A DNA stretch of 64,000 nucleotides, taken from NCBI GenBank assembly GCA_963813315.1, contig CAWEYO010000004.1:1-64000 (forward strand), read 5' to 3'. The notes under the pieces are model-generated. The model was not told the DNA's origin, searched no databases, and was given only the letters and a program-made list of their open reading frames with translations. Positions 19,646-28,522 of the stretch are shown in pieces. This DNA is from CAWEYO01 sp963813315. GTDB lineage: Bacteria > Pseudomonadota > Alphaproteobacteria > Rhizobiales > Rhizobiaceae. The first letter of the stretch is position 1; every line of letters begins with the position of its first letter. The translations under genes were made by a program, and so were the position numbers.

Positions 19646-20509
19646 ATGCTGAGAACCGTCCGCGACCTCTTCCGCTACAATCGCGAATTCGCGCTCGGCG
19701 CAATCCTGATCCTGATCGTTTTCGGCTTCGCAGCAGCCTCGTTCTTCTCGCCCTACCCGCCGCTCGATACCTATGTCGTCGCTCCCGACGTGCCGCCCTC
19801 ATGGGCCTATCCGTTTGGCACCAACTCACGCGGGCAGGACGTGTTCTGGCAACTTACGCTCGCCATCCGCAATTCCCTGCTCTTCGGCCTTTCCGTCGCT
19901 CTGATGAGCCGCGTTCTATCGCTGCTGATCGGGCTCGTCGCCGGTTATGCCGGCGGCATCACCGACCGCGTCCTGATGACGATCAACGACACCTTCGTCG
20001 TGATCCCGCTCTTTCCGATCCTGGTGCTCTTTTTCTTCATGATGCACGACCAGATGTCGTGGCCGCTGCTGGCCGTCGCGATGGCGTCGCTCGGCTGGCC
20101 CTACGATGCGCGGCTGATCCGCTCGGTGGCGCTCAGCCTCAGGACCCGCGAATTCACGGCGATGAGTGTCTTTTCGGGAATGAGCACGCGCCAGATACTC
20201 GTGGAGGAGCACCTGCCCTATGTTCTTCCCATCGTCTTCTCCACGACGCTCAACAACATGAACTGGTCGATCGGATTGGAGGTGACCCTTTCGGTGATCG
20301 GTTTCACCAATATCGAGACCCCGACCATCGGCACGATGATCTACTGGGCGAACCAGCATACGGCGATGGTCGCCGGCATCTGGTGGTGGATTCTTTTCCC
20401 CGTCGTCCTGGTCATCATGACCTTCCTCGGACTCTATCTGCTCTCTGTGTCGATGAACGAATATATCGATCCGAGGAGCCGACTGATCCGCATGGGAGGC
20501 GAGGCATGA
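19646..20509 (+). CDS. ABC transporter permease, DppC/OppC family
   Basis: 287 residues. N-terminal cytoplasmic stretch then a membrane helix (FALGAILILIVFGFAAASFF), the family-typical PFGTNSRGQDVFWQLTLAIRNSLLFGL segment, and an EAA loop around EFTAMSVFSGMSTRQILVEEHLP. The ATG at 19646 follows the preceding stop closely; its own stop overlaps the next gene's start (ATGA), indicating coupled translation. Partner of the DppB-like subunit. Confidence 0.93.
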   Translation: MLRTVRDLFRYNREFALGAILILIVFGFAAASFFSPYPPLDTYVVAPDVPPSWAYPFGTNSRGQDVFWQLTLAIRNSLLFGLSVALMSRVLSLLIGLVAGYAGGITDRVLMTINDTFVVIPLFPILVLFFFMMHDQMSWPLLAVAMASLGWPYDARLIRSVALSLRTREFTAMSVFSGMSTRQILVEEHLPYVLPIVFSTTLNNMNWSIGLEVTLSVIGFTNIETPTIGTMIYWANQHTAMVAGIWWWILFPVVLVIMTFLGLYLLSVSMNEYIDPRSRLIRMGGEA

Positions 20510-21576
20510 GCGGCGCACGCAACGGCGCGAACGGGTCGGCGAAGGTCATCCTCAATGTCGAGCACCTGCGCGCCTACTACGTGATGCGCTATTTTGGTAC
20601 GGAGCGCGAGGTGCGCGCCGTCGATGACATTTCGCTGCAGGTCGGCCGCAACGAGATATACGGCCTGGCCGGCGAATCGAGTTCGGGCAAGACTACTTTC
20701 ATCAAAACCATCGCCGCCGCCATCCGGCCTCCACTCACGGTGATCGGCGGCTCGATCCGCTACAGCTTCCTGGACCGCGACATCTACCGGCTCGACCGTG
20801 CAACCCTGTCGGCGATCCGCTGGCGTTATCTTTCCTACATACCGCAAGGCTCGATGAACGTGCTCAATCCGGTCAGGCGCGTGCGCGAGTCCTTCAACGA
20901 TTTCGCCTTCCCCCATATGGGCCTGTCGAAACAGCAGTTCCCCGACGCCGCCATCGCGCATCTGAAGCGTCTTCAACTCGCGCCGGGCGTCCTCGACGCC
21001 TACCCTCACGAGCTTTCGGGCGGCATGCGCCAGCGCGTGGCGATCGCGCTTGCCACCGTCTGCCGGCCTGATTTCATCATCGCCGACGAACCAACGACGG
21101 CGCTCGACGTGGTCGTCCAGAAAAGCGTTCTCGAACTGATCCGCGAGGCACAGCGCGAGATCGGCTCGTCAATGATCTTCGTTACCCACGACATGGCCGT
21201 TCACGCCAACATCTCCGACCGGCTCGGCATCATGTATGCCGGGCGGCTGGTGGAAGAGGCGCCGACCGCCGGGATTTTCAAAAGCCCTCAGCACCCCTAC
21301 ACGCAGCATCTCATCGCTAGCCTGCCGCGGATCGGCGACAATTCGCCCAGAACGGCGCTCACCGGCGCGCCGCCCAGCATGGCGGAGCCGCCGAGCGGCT
21401 GCCGGTTCCATCCGCGCTGTCCGCTCGCCATGGACATCTGCCGCGAGCTGAACCCCGAGATGATCGCGACCGGCCCCGGCCACCGCGTCGCCTGCCATGC
21501 GGTCAATCCCGCCGCCCGGCCCGCCGGGGAGCGGACGTTCGCGGCAAAGAGACAGCAGACCGGGCTCGTTCAATGA
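20506..21576 (+). CDS. ABC transporter ATP-binding protein, DppD/OppD family
   Basis: 356 residues. Walker A reads GESSSGKTT (usual GESGSGKST, with Ser at the third position), Q-loop YIPQGSMNVLNP, signature LSGGMRQRVAIA, Walker B FIIADEPTTALD, and H-loop VTHDMAVHA. The C-terminal oligopeptide-type extension CRFHPRCPLAMDIC has the Cys spacing of the DppD/OppD iron-sulfur-like motif. Start overlaps the DppC stop and its stop overlaps the next ATPase start (both ATGA). One of the two non-identical ATPases that drive this importer. Confidence 0.93.
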   Translation: MSGARNGANGSAKVILNVEHLRAYYVMRYFGTEREVRAVDDISLQVGRNEIYGLAGESSSGKTTFIKTIAAAIRPPLTVIGGSIRYSFLDRDIYRLDRATLSAIRWRYLSYIPQGSMNVLNPVRRVRESFNDFAFPHMGLSKQQFPDAAIAHLKRLQLAPGVLDAYPHELSGGMRQRVAIALATVCRPDFIIADEPTTALDVVVQKSVLELIREAQREIGSSMIFVTHDMAVHANISDRLGIMYAGRLVEEAPTAGIFKSPQHPYTQHLIASLPRIGDNSPRTALTGAPPSMAEPPSGCRFHPRCPLAMDICRELNPEMIATGPGHRVACHAVNPAARPAGERTFAAKRQQTGLVQ

Positions 21577-22436
21577 CGAGCGCGCTGCTCAGCCTCGAAC
21601 AGGTCACGAAAAGCTACTCGTCGGGCGGGCTGCTCGCACGGACGACCTTCAACGCCGTCGACGATGTTAGCTTCGCGCTCAATGCGTCGCGCCCCGAGAT
21701 CTTCGCCATCATCGGCGAGTCGGGCAGCGGCAAGACGACCCTCGCCCGCATGATACTCAACATGGTTCCGGCGAGCGCGGGCGCAATCCGCTTTCGCGGC
21801 AAGGCGGTCGCGACAATCCGCGGCCGTCGGGCGCGGCTCGATTTCATGCGTCAGGTGCAGCCGATCTTCCAGAATCCATACGAAGCCTTCAACCCGCTGA
21901 AGCGCGTCGACCGCTATCTCTACGCAACGGCCCGTCGCCTGGCGCGCATCGGCCCGGACAGGATGGAAAGCGCTTGCGACGAGGCACTGCACCAGGTCGG
22001 CCTGTCGCTTGCGGAAGTCCGCGGGCGCTTTCCGCACGAGCTTTCCGGCGGCCAACTGCAACGCACCGCGATCGCCCGCGCGCTTATCTCCCGCCCCGCG
22101 CTGCTCGTCGCCGACGAGCCGGTTTCGATGGTCGACGCATCGTTGCGCATGTCCATCGTCTACCTCTTCAAGAAGCTCCGCGACGAATTAGGCATGTCGA
22201 TCGTCTACATCACACACGACCTCGCCACCGCCTACTACATCAGCGACCGAATCATCATTATGCAGAAGGGCCGCGTGGTGGAAGCTGGCGATGCCCGTGC
22301 GGTGCTCGATGATCCGCAGCATCCTTATTCGAAACTCCTGAAAAGCGCGGTGCTTTCACCCGATCGTCCCGAGGACCCGGTCACCGAAACCAGATCCGGT
22401 CTGAGTGTCTTGCCCGCCAAGATCCGGACCGTCTAA
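21573..22436 (+). CDS. ABC transporter ATP-binding protein, DppF/OppF family
   Basis: 287 residues. Walker A GESGSGKTT, Q-loop QPIFQNPYEAFNPL, signature LSGGQLQRTAIA, Walker B LLVADEPVSMVDASLR, H-loop ITHDLATAYY. The YSKLL.SAV ending is family-typical. Shorter than many DppF proteins because the C-terminal Cys-containing extension is missing. Last gene of the arabinan-type operon; just downstream the sequence turns into an IS5-type remnant and other scraps, so the operon ends here. Confidence 0.92.
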   Translation: MTSALLSLEQVTKSYSSGGLLARTTFNAVDDVSFALNASRPEIFAIIGESGSGKTTLARMILNMVPASAGAIRFRGKAVATIRGRRARLDFMRQVQPIFQNPYEAFNPLKRVDRYLYATARRLARIGPDRMESACDEALHQVGLSLAEVRGRFPHELSGGQLQRTAIARALISRPALLVADEPVSMVDASLRMSIVYLFKKLRDELGMSIVYITHDLATAYYISDRIIIMQKGRVVEAGDARAVLDDPQHPYSKLLKSAVLSPDRPEDPVTETRSGLSVLPAKIRTV

Positions 22437-22532
22437 GCGCTGGCAAAAGCCGTCTACGGCAGCTCCGCCAACTTGGAACTATCTGAATGCGCCATCGCGC
22501 TTCCGGGCCTTTGCATTGCGTTTGATCGCGCT

Positions 22533-23158
22533 AGGGTCCGTACTCAATTAGGATTCCGGCCGGAACGGACTTGTGATTCAAAGGCTTCCGAGTTGAATGG
22601 AGGTCTTGATGCGGAAGCAGCTCTTTTGGATAAGCGATGGGAATTGGGGCGCAGATGGAATCGCTGTTGCAGCGCGGGCGGCGCGGCGCGCCGCTTCAAC
22701 CGCTGGAGCCGTGAGGGCATCTGGCTGGCCCTGTTCAAGGCGCTGACCGGGAACACAGGTGTGATCGGCACGGCCGCGATCGACGCTTCGCATGTCAAGG
22801 CGCACCGCTCCGCTGCCGGCGGAAAAGGGGGGTCTTCGAAGAGGCCATCGGGCGATCACGCGGCGGCCGCACGACCAAAATCCATGCGCTGACCGATGCC
22901 ACCGGCCGCCCGCGTGTCCTCATGATCGCGCCGGGCAATCTGCATGACGTGATGATGGCTGCAGAACTCCTTGGCGCTGGACCGATCGAGCGGCTGCTCG
23001 CCGACAAGGCTTACGACACCAACCGCCTACGCACGTTTCTCGACCAGCGCGGAATCGAAGCCGTCATCCGGTCGATCGCCAGGCGCAAACCAATGATCAC
23101 CTACGATCGCGAGGGTTACCGCCATCGCAATCTCATCGAACGGATGTTCGCCAGGCTT
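22533..23158 (+). mobile_element. IS5-family transposase remnant
   Basis: Two frames together give an IS427-like IS5 transposase: first FNRWSREGIWLALFKALTG with IGTAAIDASHVKAHRSAAGGKGG (first catalytic Asp), then GGRTTKIHALTDATGRPRVLMIAPGNLHD and LLADKAYDTNRLRTFLDQRG (second Asp), ending at HRNLIERMFARL. Normal relatives continue with a Lys-Asp-Trp-Arg-Arg stretch, which is lost here. The left boundary near 22,533 (GGGTCCGTACTC) is a guess. Frameshifts and a lost C-terminus mean it cannot move itself. Confidence 0.7.
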
Positions 23159-23164
23159 TTAACC

Positions 23165-23488
23165 GCAAGCCTGTCACGCATCCTGTTCCAGCTTGGTCGC
23201 TACAGCGAAGCTGCCTTCAATTTCGAAAAGCTGACATCCGAAAGCCCCGAAAGGCGCGCGCGAGACATGGCCTGGCGTGCAGCAGCTTATAGACAGCTTG
23301 GCCGGATCGACGAGGCGCGGCGATACGGAGAGGTGTTCATTAGATCGGTCGGCAGCCTATGGCGCGGCGACCCGAAAGCGTGCCCTCCCGAGTATGTGGA
23401 TTGGCTGGTAGCCACCTCGTACTTGAGACAGCCGGAGGACCTCGGGCGGCTCCGCGAGGGGCTGCGTCTTGGCGGCTTGCCCGCCTGA
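23165..23488 (+). pseudogene. Tail of an adenylate cyclase-type protein with TPR repeats
   Basis: Directly fused in frame to the IS5 remnant. The 107 residues read ILFQLGRYSEAAFNFEKLTS, then AYRQLGRIDEARRYGEVFI (TPR-like helices) and finish with PEYVDWLVATSYLRQPEDL and RLREGLRLGGLPA, the characteristic C-terminus of class III cyclases with TPR domains in rhizobia. No cyclase domain is present, so this is only the tail of a gene destroyed by insertion or recombination. Confidence 0.6.
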
Positions 23489-23548
23489 CCGTGCATTCGT
23501 TGCGCTTTGGGCTGGCGTGCGCGCTGGACAGGCAGCAAGCCGAGTATG

Positions 23549-23744
23549 ACCTCGTCGGGCAGCGGGGATGGCGAGCGCCGCTGGTTCGGGTCCGTCGCCG
23601 TCGTGCTCAAGACTGTGACCGACACGGACAAGGCCGACGACAACTGCGTTGGCTGAAGCCCGGCCCTGGTCGGGTTGGCGCTACCTTTCGGGGAGCAGCG
23701 GGCTCAGACACGCAACGGTGATGAGCTTCTGGTTGGAGACGTGA
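23549..23744 (+). pseudogene. Degraded DNA ligase-like C-terminal fragment (copy 2)
   Basis: One frame reads GERRWFGSVAVVLKTVTDTD, another WLKPG, a third RYLSGSSGLRHATVMSFWLET. Together these match the OB-fold end seen at 12798-13088 (FVGSAAVEL, WLKPGLVARVRYL, GSSGLRHATVM), so this is a related copy with at least two indels. Only remnants remain. Confidence 0.45.
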
Positions 23745-23748
23745 CGGC

Positions 23749-24009
23749 CTAGCGGGCGTTCACGATCCTTTCGACGGCAGCAAGGTTTTTCTTCGCCGCG
23801 TCGCTAAGGTCGCCACCGCTCATGTCACGGATAAACTCAGCACCCATGCGTATCATCGGCAGCACAACTGGATCGAACTCCTCGTCGGGCAGCTCCTCGA
23901 ACAGAAAATGCGCCAGCTCTTCTTCCGTGCCGGTGCAGATCAGCTGCATCAGCCTCGCCCGCTTCTCCGACAGCACGGGGTCTTTCTTGGGGTCTTTCGT
24001 CTTGGGCAT
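23749..24009 (-). CDS. Small hypothetical acidic protein
   Basis: 86 residues from ATG 24009 (MPKTKDPKKDPVLSEKRARL); an in-frame ATG at 24021 gives four more residues, but neither has a clear ribosome-binding site, and the -10-like TATGAT overlaps the upstream ATG, so translation might be leaderless. The middle is acidic (EELAHFLFEELPDEEFDPVV) and probably helical; no family recognised. Shares its upstream segment, but not its coding sequence, with the small gene at 13153-13491. Confidence 0.5.
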   Translation of the reverse strand: MPKTKDPKKDPVLSEKRARLMQLICTGTEEELAHFLFEELPDEEFDPVVLPMIRMGAEFIRDMSGGDLSDAAKKNLAAVERIVNAR

Positions 24010-24012
24010 GAC

Positions 24013-24106
24013 GTCGATCATAACACGTTTTCTAGATACCTGATTGGACTACGACCGGCTGTGAGGGATTGTCACCGTTCAGCCCGTGGCTTACCCCACC
24101 CCCAAA
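24013..24106. repeat. Duplicated promoter-containing segment, copy 2
   Basis: Same blocks as at 13506-13600: CGATCATAACACGTTTTCT, GGACTACGAC, GTTCAGCCCGTGGCTTACCC. Both lie immediately upstream of a small minus-strand gene and downstream of a ligase-like fragment. Confidence 0.75.
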
Positions 24107-24114
24107 CTCGCCTA

Positions 24115-24170
24115 AGACTTGACCCCACGCCAGGAACGCTTCGCGCAGGCGCTGCCGGAAAGAACGGTCC
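24115..24170. repeat. Inverted copy of the segment at 26857-26914
   Basis: About 55 bases whose reverse complement recurs at 26857-26914, including GGACCGTTCTTTCCGGCAGC and CTGCGCGAAGCGTTCCTG. On the minus strand it can be read as DRSFRQRLREAFLAWGQV, so both copies may derive from one unknown gene. Confidence 0.7.
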
Positions 24171-24261
24171 CCAGGCAAGCAAGGAGGCAGGGTACGCCGC
24201 CAATCCCCATGCTGTCGAAGTGCAACATTGAGAAGGGCAACACCTTTCTTCACAAATGGCG

Positions 24262-25215
24262 CTAAATTGGTCTGCGCCTCAATCGAGATTGGTCGTATTG
24301 CAGCGCTCTATCAACCATCGGTGTCGGCCTTGGGGGCATATGTATTGCTACACCGGCCATGACCAGAAACACACCGAGAATGTCCTGCAGCGTAGGAATC
24401 TGGACCAGCACAATCGCCGCGATCATGGTCGCGGTAGCGGGCAGGATCGCCAGATAGAGTGCGAAAGTGGTGCGCGGCAGTTTCGACATGGCGAGTTGGT
24501 CAGAGATATAGGGGATAACCGAAGAACACACCCCCACTGCGATACCAGCAAGCACCAGTTCGACCACTCCGAACGCCCTGAACGCCTCCGCAAAGCCAAT
24601 TGGCATCAGGATGGCGAAGGCGATCGCCATGGCCGCCCCGAGACGCTCGACGCCTCCGCTGGCACCATCTTCGGCCGCCTTGTGGCCGAGAACGATGTAG
24701 ACAACGAAAAGCACGGCGTTCAGTGTCGCCCAGAAGAGCCCCGGAAGGTCCGTCGACCATTTCAGGTCAATCAGGATGAGGACGCCAAGCACCGCCAGAA
24801 CCAGCGCCAGCACGTTGCGGCGCGTGCGCACGCCACAAAGAGCGACGGCGATGGTGCCGACGAACTCCATGGCCGCGACTAGGCTCATCGGCAGGCGGAC
24901 TAAAGCGAGATAGAAGGCAGTGTTCATCACCGCGAGGCACGCGCCGAGCCCGATCAACAGCAGCCTTGTGTCCGTGTCGGCCCCTCGGATCGTTCTCCAG
25001 GGCCTAGTAAAAGGCGCGAAGATGAGAGCCGCCGACGCGATCCGGAACCATGCGACGCCAAGGACGCCAACAGCCGGGAACAGCAGGACGGCGAAGGACG
25101 GTCCAAGATAGTGGAAGACAGCGCTGACCGCGAACCATGCATGTGGCGGGACGGCTTCGGCGGCCTTGTTCAGCGTCAGATTCGACGATTGCACGGGTTG
25201 CTCCATTGCCATCAT
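24262..25215 (-). CDS. EamA/DMT-family transporter (RhtA-like exporter)
   Basis: 317 residues with about ten hydrophobic segments in two EamA repeats, no periplasmic domain; relatives such as RhtA export threonine, homoserine or other small metabolites. Typical features are the early Trp-Phe-Arg (VAWFRIASAALIFAPFTRP) after helix 2 and PMSLVAAMEFVGTIAVAL. ATG 25215 is preferred to an upstream TTG. Divergent from an Lrp-family regulator gene 81 bases away, a common pairing in which the regulator senses an amino acid and switches on the exporter. Confidence 0.88.
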   Translation of the reverse strand: MMAMEQPVQSSNLTLNKAAEAVPPHAWFAVSAVFHYLGPSFAVLLFPAVGVLGVAWFRIASAALIFAPFTRPWRTIRGADTDTRLLLIGLGACLAVMNTAFYLALVRLPMSLVAAMEFVGTIAVALCGVRTRRNVLALVLAVLGVLILIDLKWSTDLPGLFWATLNAVLFVVYIVLGHKAAEDGASGGVERLGAAMAIAFAILMPIGFAEAFRAFGVVELVLAGIAVGVCSSVIPYISDQLAMSKLPRTTFALYLAILPATATMIAAIVLVQIPTLQDILGVFLVMAGVAIHMPPRPTPMVDRALQYDQSRLRRRPI

Positions 25216-25296
25216 TATGAGAGTCTCTCTTGGACTTCTCAACGGGCATTGTAAGGCAGCATCGCGTCTGGCGTTTATGAGCTTAGGTCAAATTAG

Positions 25297-25773
25297 ATGA
25301 AACGCCTTCGATATGAAAATGGCGAACTGGATGTGACGGACTTGAAGCTGCTGGACGCACTTGTCGCAGATGCACGGACCAGCATCGCGGACTTGGCGCG
25401 CCTCGTCGGCCTGTCATCGCCGAGCGTATCCGAAAGGATCAGGCGGCTAGAGGAAGCGGGGATAATCGAAGGCTATACCGTCAAGATCAATCTGAAGGCC
25501 CTCGGCCTGCCGCTCGCAGCCTGGCTCCGCGTCCGGCCAATCCCCGGCCAGTTTCATAAGGTAGCTGAGATCTTGCGAGACATTCCGGAAATTGTCGAGT
25601 GTGATCGCATCACCGGCGAAGACTGCTTCATCGCTCGCGCCCATGTCGGGACGGTCGAAGCATTGGAGCGGCTGATCGACAAGCTCATCCCGTATTCGAT
25701 TACGAACACATCTATCATCCAGTCTTCTCCTGTTCAGCGCCGGTTGCCGCCGATGAAGGCGCTCGTCGGATAG
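25297..25773 (+). CDS. Lrp/AsnC family transcriptional regulator
   Basis: 158 residues: N-terminal HTH (LDVTDLKLLDALVADARTSI, recognition helix SSPSVSERIRRLEEAGII) and C-terminal RAM ligand/oligomerisation domain (AAWLRVRPIPGQFHKVAEIL to VEALERLIDKLIPY). Amino-acid-responsive, multimeric regulators. The divergent EamA exporter gene is its likely target. Both genes are intact in an otherwise degraded neighbourhood. Confidence 0.92.
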   Translation: MKRLRYENGELDVTDLKLLDALVADARTSIADLARLVGLSSPSVSERIRRLEEAGIIEGYTVKINLKALGLPLAAWLRVRPIPGQFHKVAEILRDIPEIVECDRITGEDCFIARAHVGTVEALERLIDKLIPYSITNTSIIQSSPVQRRLPPMKALVG

Positions 25774-25785
25774 GCTTTGAGCCGT

Positions 25786-25926
25786 TCAACTAGTCGAGTC
25801 CGTTTGGAGTCCGGACCGCAGTCGCCGGAAATTCGGAGCGCGCGAAACCGGTCCAGCGCCGGAAGGTGCGGGTGAAGCTCCCTCGGCGTAGCCCTGTTCA
25901 TAGGCGATATCGGTTAGCTTGTTACC
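25786..25926 (-). pseudogene. Tail of an AraC-family regulator
   Basis: About 46 residues beginning LTDIAYEQGYAE, the second helix-turn-helix start of AraC proteins, and ending FRRLRSGLQTDSTS; the section in between (normally aSFtRAFRRwtG) is shifted to PAPSGAGPVSRAP. No upstream domain is present. A broken leftover that converges on the Lrp gene. Confidence 0.5.
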
Positions 25927-26154
25927 GCGAATCGGCGAGGCGTTTCGTGCATGTCTCGAAGCGCGCGAATTCCACAATCGAGGTGAATCCACGCCTTCCT
26001 CCGCGAGGCGCCGCTGGAGTGTGCAGTTGAGCCGGCATGCTTCCTCCCTAAGGTTGGGCGAAAGCGGTTTGGCTCTTAATGACGGCAAGGATAGGTGCCA
26101 CCGTCGGGTTCGAGGCGGCAAAGCGAACAGAAGGCTTGCCCGGATTTTCCTGGG

Positions 26155-26295
26155 TTAGATCGCCTTCGCGGCGACAGCCTGGATGCAAGGGCGGCTGATG
26201 CCGAGATCGTCGAGCTCGCGGTCCGAGAGCCGGCTCAGGTCGTTCAAGGTGTCGCGGTGGCGGCGCCAGTTGCGATAGCTGCGGACCAGCTGCAT
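26155..26295 (-). CDS. DUF1127 small protein (YjiS-like)
   Basis: 46 residues from ATG 26295: an Arg-rich beginning (MQLVRSYRNWRRHRDTLNDL) then SRLSDRELDDLGISR, the hallmark of DUF1127 proteins. These Arg-rich mini-proteins are abundant in alphaproteobacteria; some are linked to phosphate, small-RNA and stress physiology. Preceded by GGAGAATACC, a reasonable ribosome-binding site. Intact although surrounded by remnants. Confidence 0.85.
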   Translation of the reverse strand: MQLVRSYRNWRRHRDTLNDLSRLSDRELDDLGISRPCIQAVAAKAI

Positions 26296-26543
26296 GGTAT
26301 TCTCCAATTCGGTGTTTCAACTGCAAATGGCAGGTAGGAAGCGCCTAGCGCGTCTTCAACTAACACTTCCGTGAGCGATGCGCTCACGCTTCATCCAAAG
26401 TGTTTCCCTTGGGCATCAGTCTCGAACCTCGACCTCTCCCTTACTAGGGGACATCAGGCTGTCAGCGCCGACGCACGCTGCCGTTTCGGGGACAGATCGT
26501 TCGGCGACTGGTCCGTGGTCCGACGACGCGCCTGGCGCAGCCC

Positions 26544-26842
26544 ATGAGTCGACCGTCCGGACTGGAGGATCGCGACCTTTTCGAGAGAGAGATGCGCGAA
26601 GCCGGCTTCGTCGACGTCCGCATTGAACCGGTGACGCATGGCGTGGCAGTCGAAGACGTCGACCGGTTCTGGAGCGAGACGGTGGGCGCCATGGCGCCGA
26701 TCACCTTGCTCAAGCGCAATTCGAGCAGCGAGGATTGGGCGAAGACGAGGCGACGGCGCTCGACCGCCTGCGCCGTGCCCTACCCGACTTGCCCACGGAA
26801 TTGACTTCGACGGCCTATCTGGCGGCTGCGCGAAGGGCGTGA
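26544..26842 (+). pseudogene. Tail of a class I SAM-dependent methyltransferase
   Basis: Reads DRDLFEREMREAGFVDVRIE, then VEDVDRFWSETVGAMAPITL in one frame, followed in another by DEATALDRLRRALPDLPTEL up to AYLAAARRA and a stop at 26842. This is the C-terminal end of a UbiE-like methyltransferase; the frame changes near 26,738. The SAM-binding part is absent. A remnant only. Confidence 0.55.
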
Positions 26843-26856
26843 GTAGTCGGGTGGAG

Positions 26857-26914
26857 GACCGTTCTTTCCGGCAGCGATGGCCTGCGCGAAGCGTTCCTGA
26901 CGTGGGGGCAAGTC
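26857..26914. repeat. Inverted copy of the segment at 24115-24170
   Basis: Carries GGACCGTTCTTTCCGGCAGC and CTGCGCGAAGCGTTCCTG, with one three-base insertion relative to the other copy. Lies just after the methyltransferase remnant. Confidence 0.7.
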
Positions 26915-27655
26915 TGACATGCCAGGAAGATACTTCGACAAAAAGCTCGGCGCCACATTCCTCTTGGTGGTCGCGGAGCCAGGCCAAGCTGAAGTGAGGG
27001 GCTAGCAGCAATCAGAAGCGGACCTTCAGGCTCGCCGCAGGTATCGTCGTGATCTGACCCAATGGGCGGCACCGCGCTCGGAACTTGTCTGGCGTCGCTA
27101 GAGCGTCAGAGGACCGTCGAACCTTTCTGCCCCTGTACGGGCGGGTTCCCTTAAGGCCGCGTCTACGAGCACGTCGGTTGAAATCCCGTGCCGAACAGTC
27201 CGGTGCGAGGGGTGCTGGCCATCAAGGCTTTAGCCATCAGCTGCCGCAATCGTAGCCTTTTATGGCACGCCTTCCGTTGCGACTGTTGCTCTGGCCTGCC
27301 TTTTTTTGCTTTGAGCTGCCCACACCAGAATGATGCGGGACCTAAACCGTCAAACGCTGTTCTTAGTGATCGGCTTCGACGGCGCGGGTAGAAAAGGTGC
27401 TGGCTAGCCCCGCAATCTAGTTCTGCCTAGGCTGCAAACACCGAGCGATCGCACGGCGATCTAGCGGTGCTTCACCGCGTGGCAGCTAACAGCAAGAGAC
27501 TGTCACGTAGCATCAAGCGCGGCGTCCGTCATGTCACCATCTAAGCAGCAGAAAATCTAACCTTTGGGCGCAAGTTCGGCGGGTCGGCTTTGTCGCCGTG
27601 AAATCTCTTTGCGCCAAGTTGCGCAATATCAACAGGCAAAACGAAAGGCAAAAAA
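26915..27655. other. Long gap without recognisable genes
   Basis: No reading frame with both a start signal and protein-like composition was found, and no tRNA-like or repeat structure. The composition is more mixed and less GC-rich than the flanks. It probably marks the left margin of the accessory region. Confidence 0.4.
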
Positions 27656-27856
27656 GTGAAGGCTCTAATCGCATCCATCGCATTCGCATTCCTCCTCTCA
27701 GGTCAGGCTTTCGCCTATACCTGCACGCATGACGTCGGTCCGGACAACGGCAATACCGTCACCTGTGAACAGGCGCAGTCCGATCTCAGGAACGGTATGT
27801 CGAAGCTTGACCGTGACCATGATGGCTACGCGTGCGATCGTCAGTGCGGTGACTGA
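27656..27856 (+). CDS. Small secreted excalibur-like calcium-binding protein
   Basis: 66 residues from a GTG start after AAAGG. A signal peptide (KALIASIAFAFLLSGQAFA) is followed by a 46-residue mature part with four Cys and LDRDHDGYACDRQCGD, which resembles the DxDxDGxxC loop of excalibur domains. Such proteins are periplasmic or cell-surface. No operon partner. Function unknown; the later nuclease at 29368 comes from a family often linked to excalibur domains, but they are 1.5 kb apart. Confidence 0.7.
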   Translation: MKALIASIAFAFLLSGQAFAYTCTHDVGPDNGNTVTCEQAQSDLRNGMSKLDRDHDGYACDRQCGD

Positions 27857-28522
27857 ACATCGGGACAGACCTGAGATCGAAAGAGCGAGGTTCGCCAAAG
27901 CCGATTGCGATCAACACACAGGTGGCAAGAGATCTCGTGAGCTCTTGCCGAATTGCAGGTCGGTATCCGCCATCCCACGGGACCGAGACGCTGAATTGAT
28001 CTCCTGTCGTAGAGTTCCTGGAAGACGCTCGTGCCGGTGCCTCTGCCTAGCACAGCTAACACAAAGGTTGCGCGTGGGCTGGAACCTCGCGAAGAATTGT
28101 CCGGCTTCAGGCAGGGTTGTGTCACGATGTCAGTCCTCATCTGACAGGGTGACCTGATCACCATTGCAATCGATGCTGCGCGCCAACGGCGTCTGATCGC
28201 ATGAAATTGGCAGCTAAGAGCAAGCGCACGCCCGCGTTGCTGCCTATGTCACGCTTGCCGATGCTGTACCCAGCACGAGTTGATTTCGCACCAGGCTATC
28301 AGCGTTTCGCGCCGCGGCGTCGCCTGCTCAAGGGAACTGTTCGCATCGAAGCGCCGGCGACCCCGGCCCAGTCGGCGCCATGCTCGCCGCCATCTGCTGG
28401 GCGTCGCACGTCGTACGTGGTCGCCAGCGACCTGGCGGAGCCGAAAACCGTGAAAAATCGGTAAGTCGCATTGTGCGGCTAACTGGTAAACCCCGAAGAT
28501 CAACCTCAAAAGGAGAGCCAAC
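27857..28522. other. Gap without recognisable genes
   Basis: Several overlapping frames are open but none has a ribosome-binding site and normal composition. Its right end holds the AGGAG ribosome-binding site for the gene at 28523. Confidence 0.4.

Noticed and set aside
27100..27250. Possible tRNA (GGTTGAAATCCCGTGCCG resembles a T-arm)
   Set aside because: No acceptor, D-arm or anticodon stem could be folded around it.
28201..28464. 87-residue frame starting MKLAAKSKRTP
   Set aside because: No ribosome-binding site, Pro/Arg/Ser-rich throughout, and no conserved pattern.
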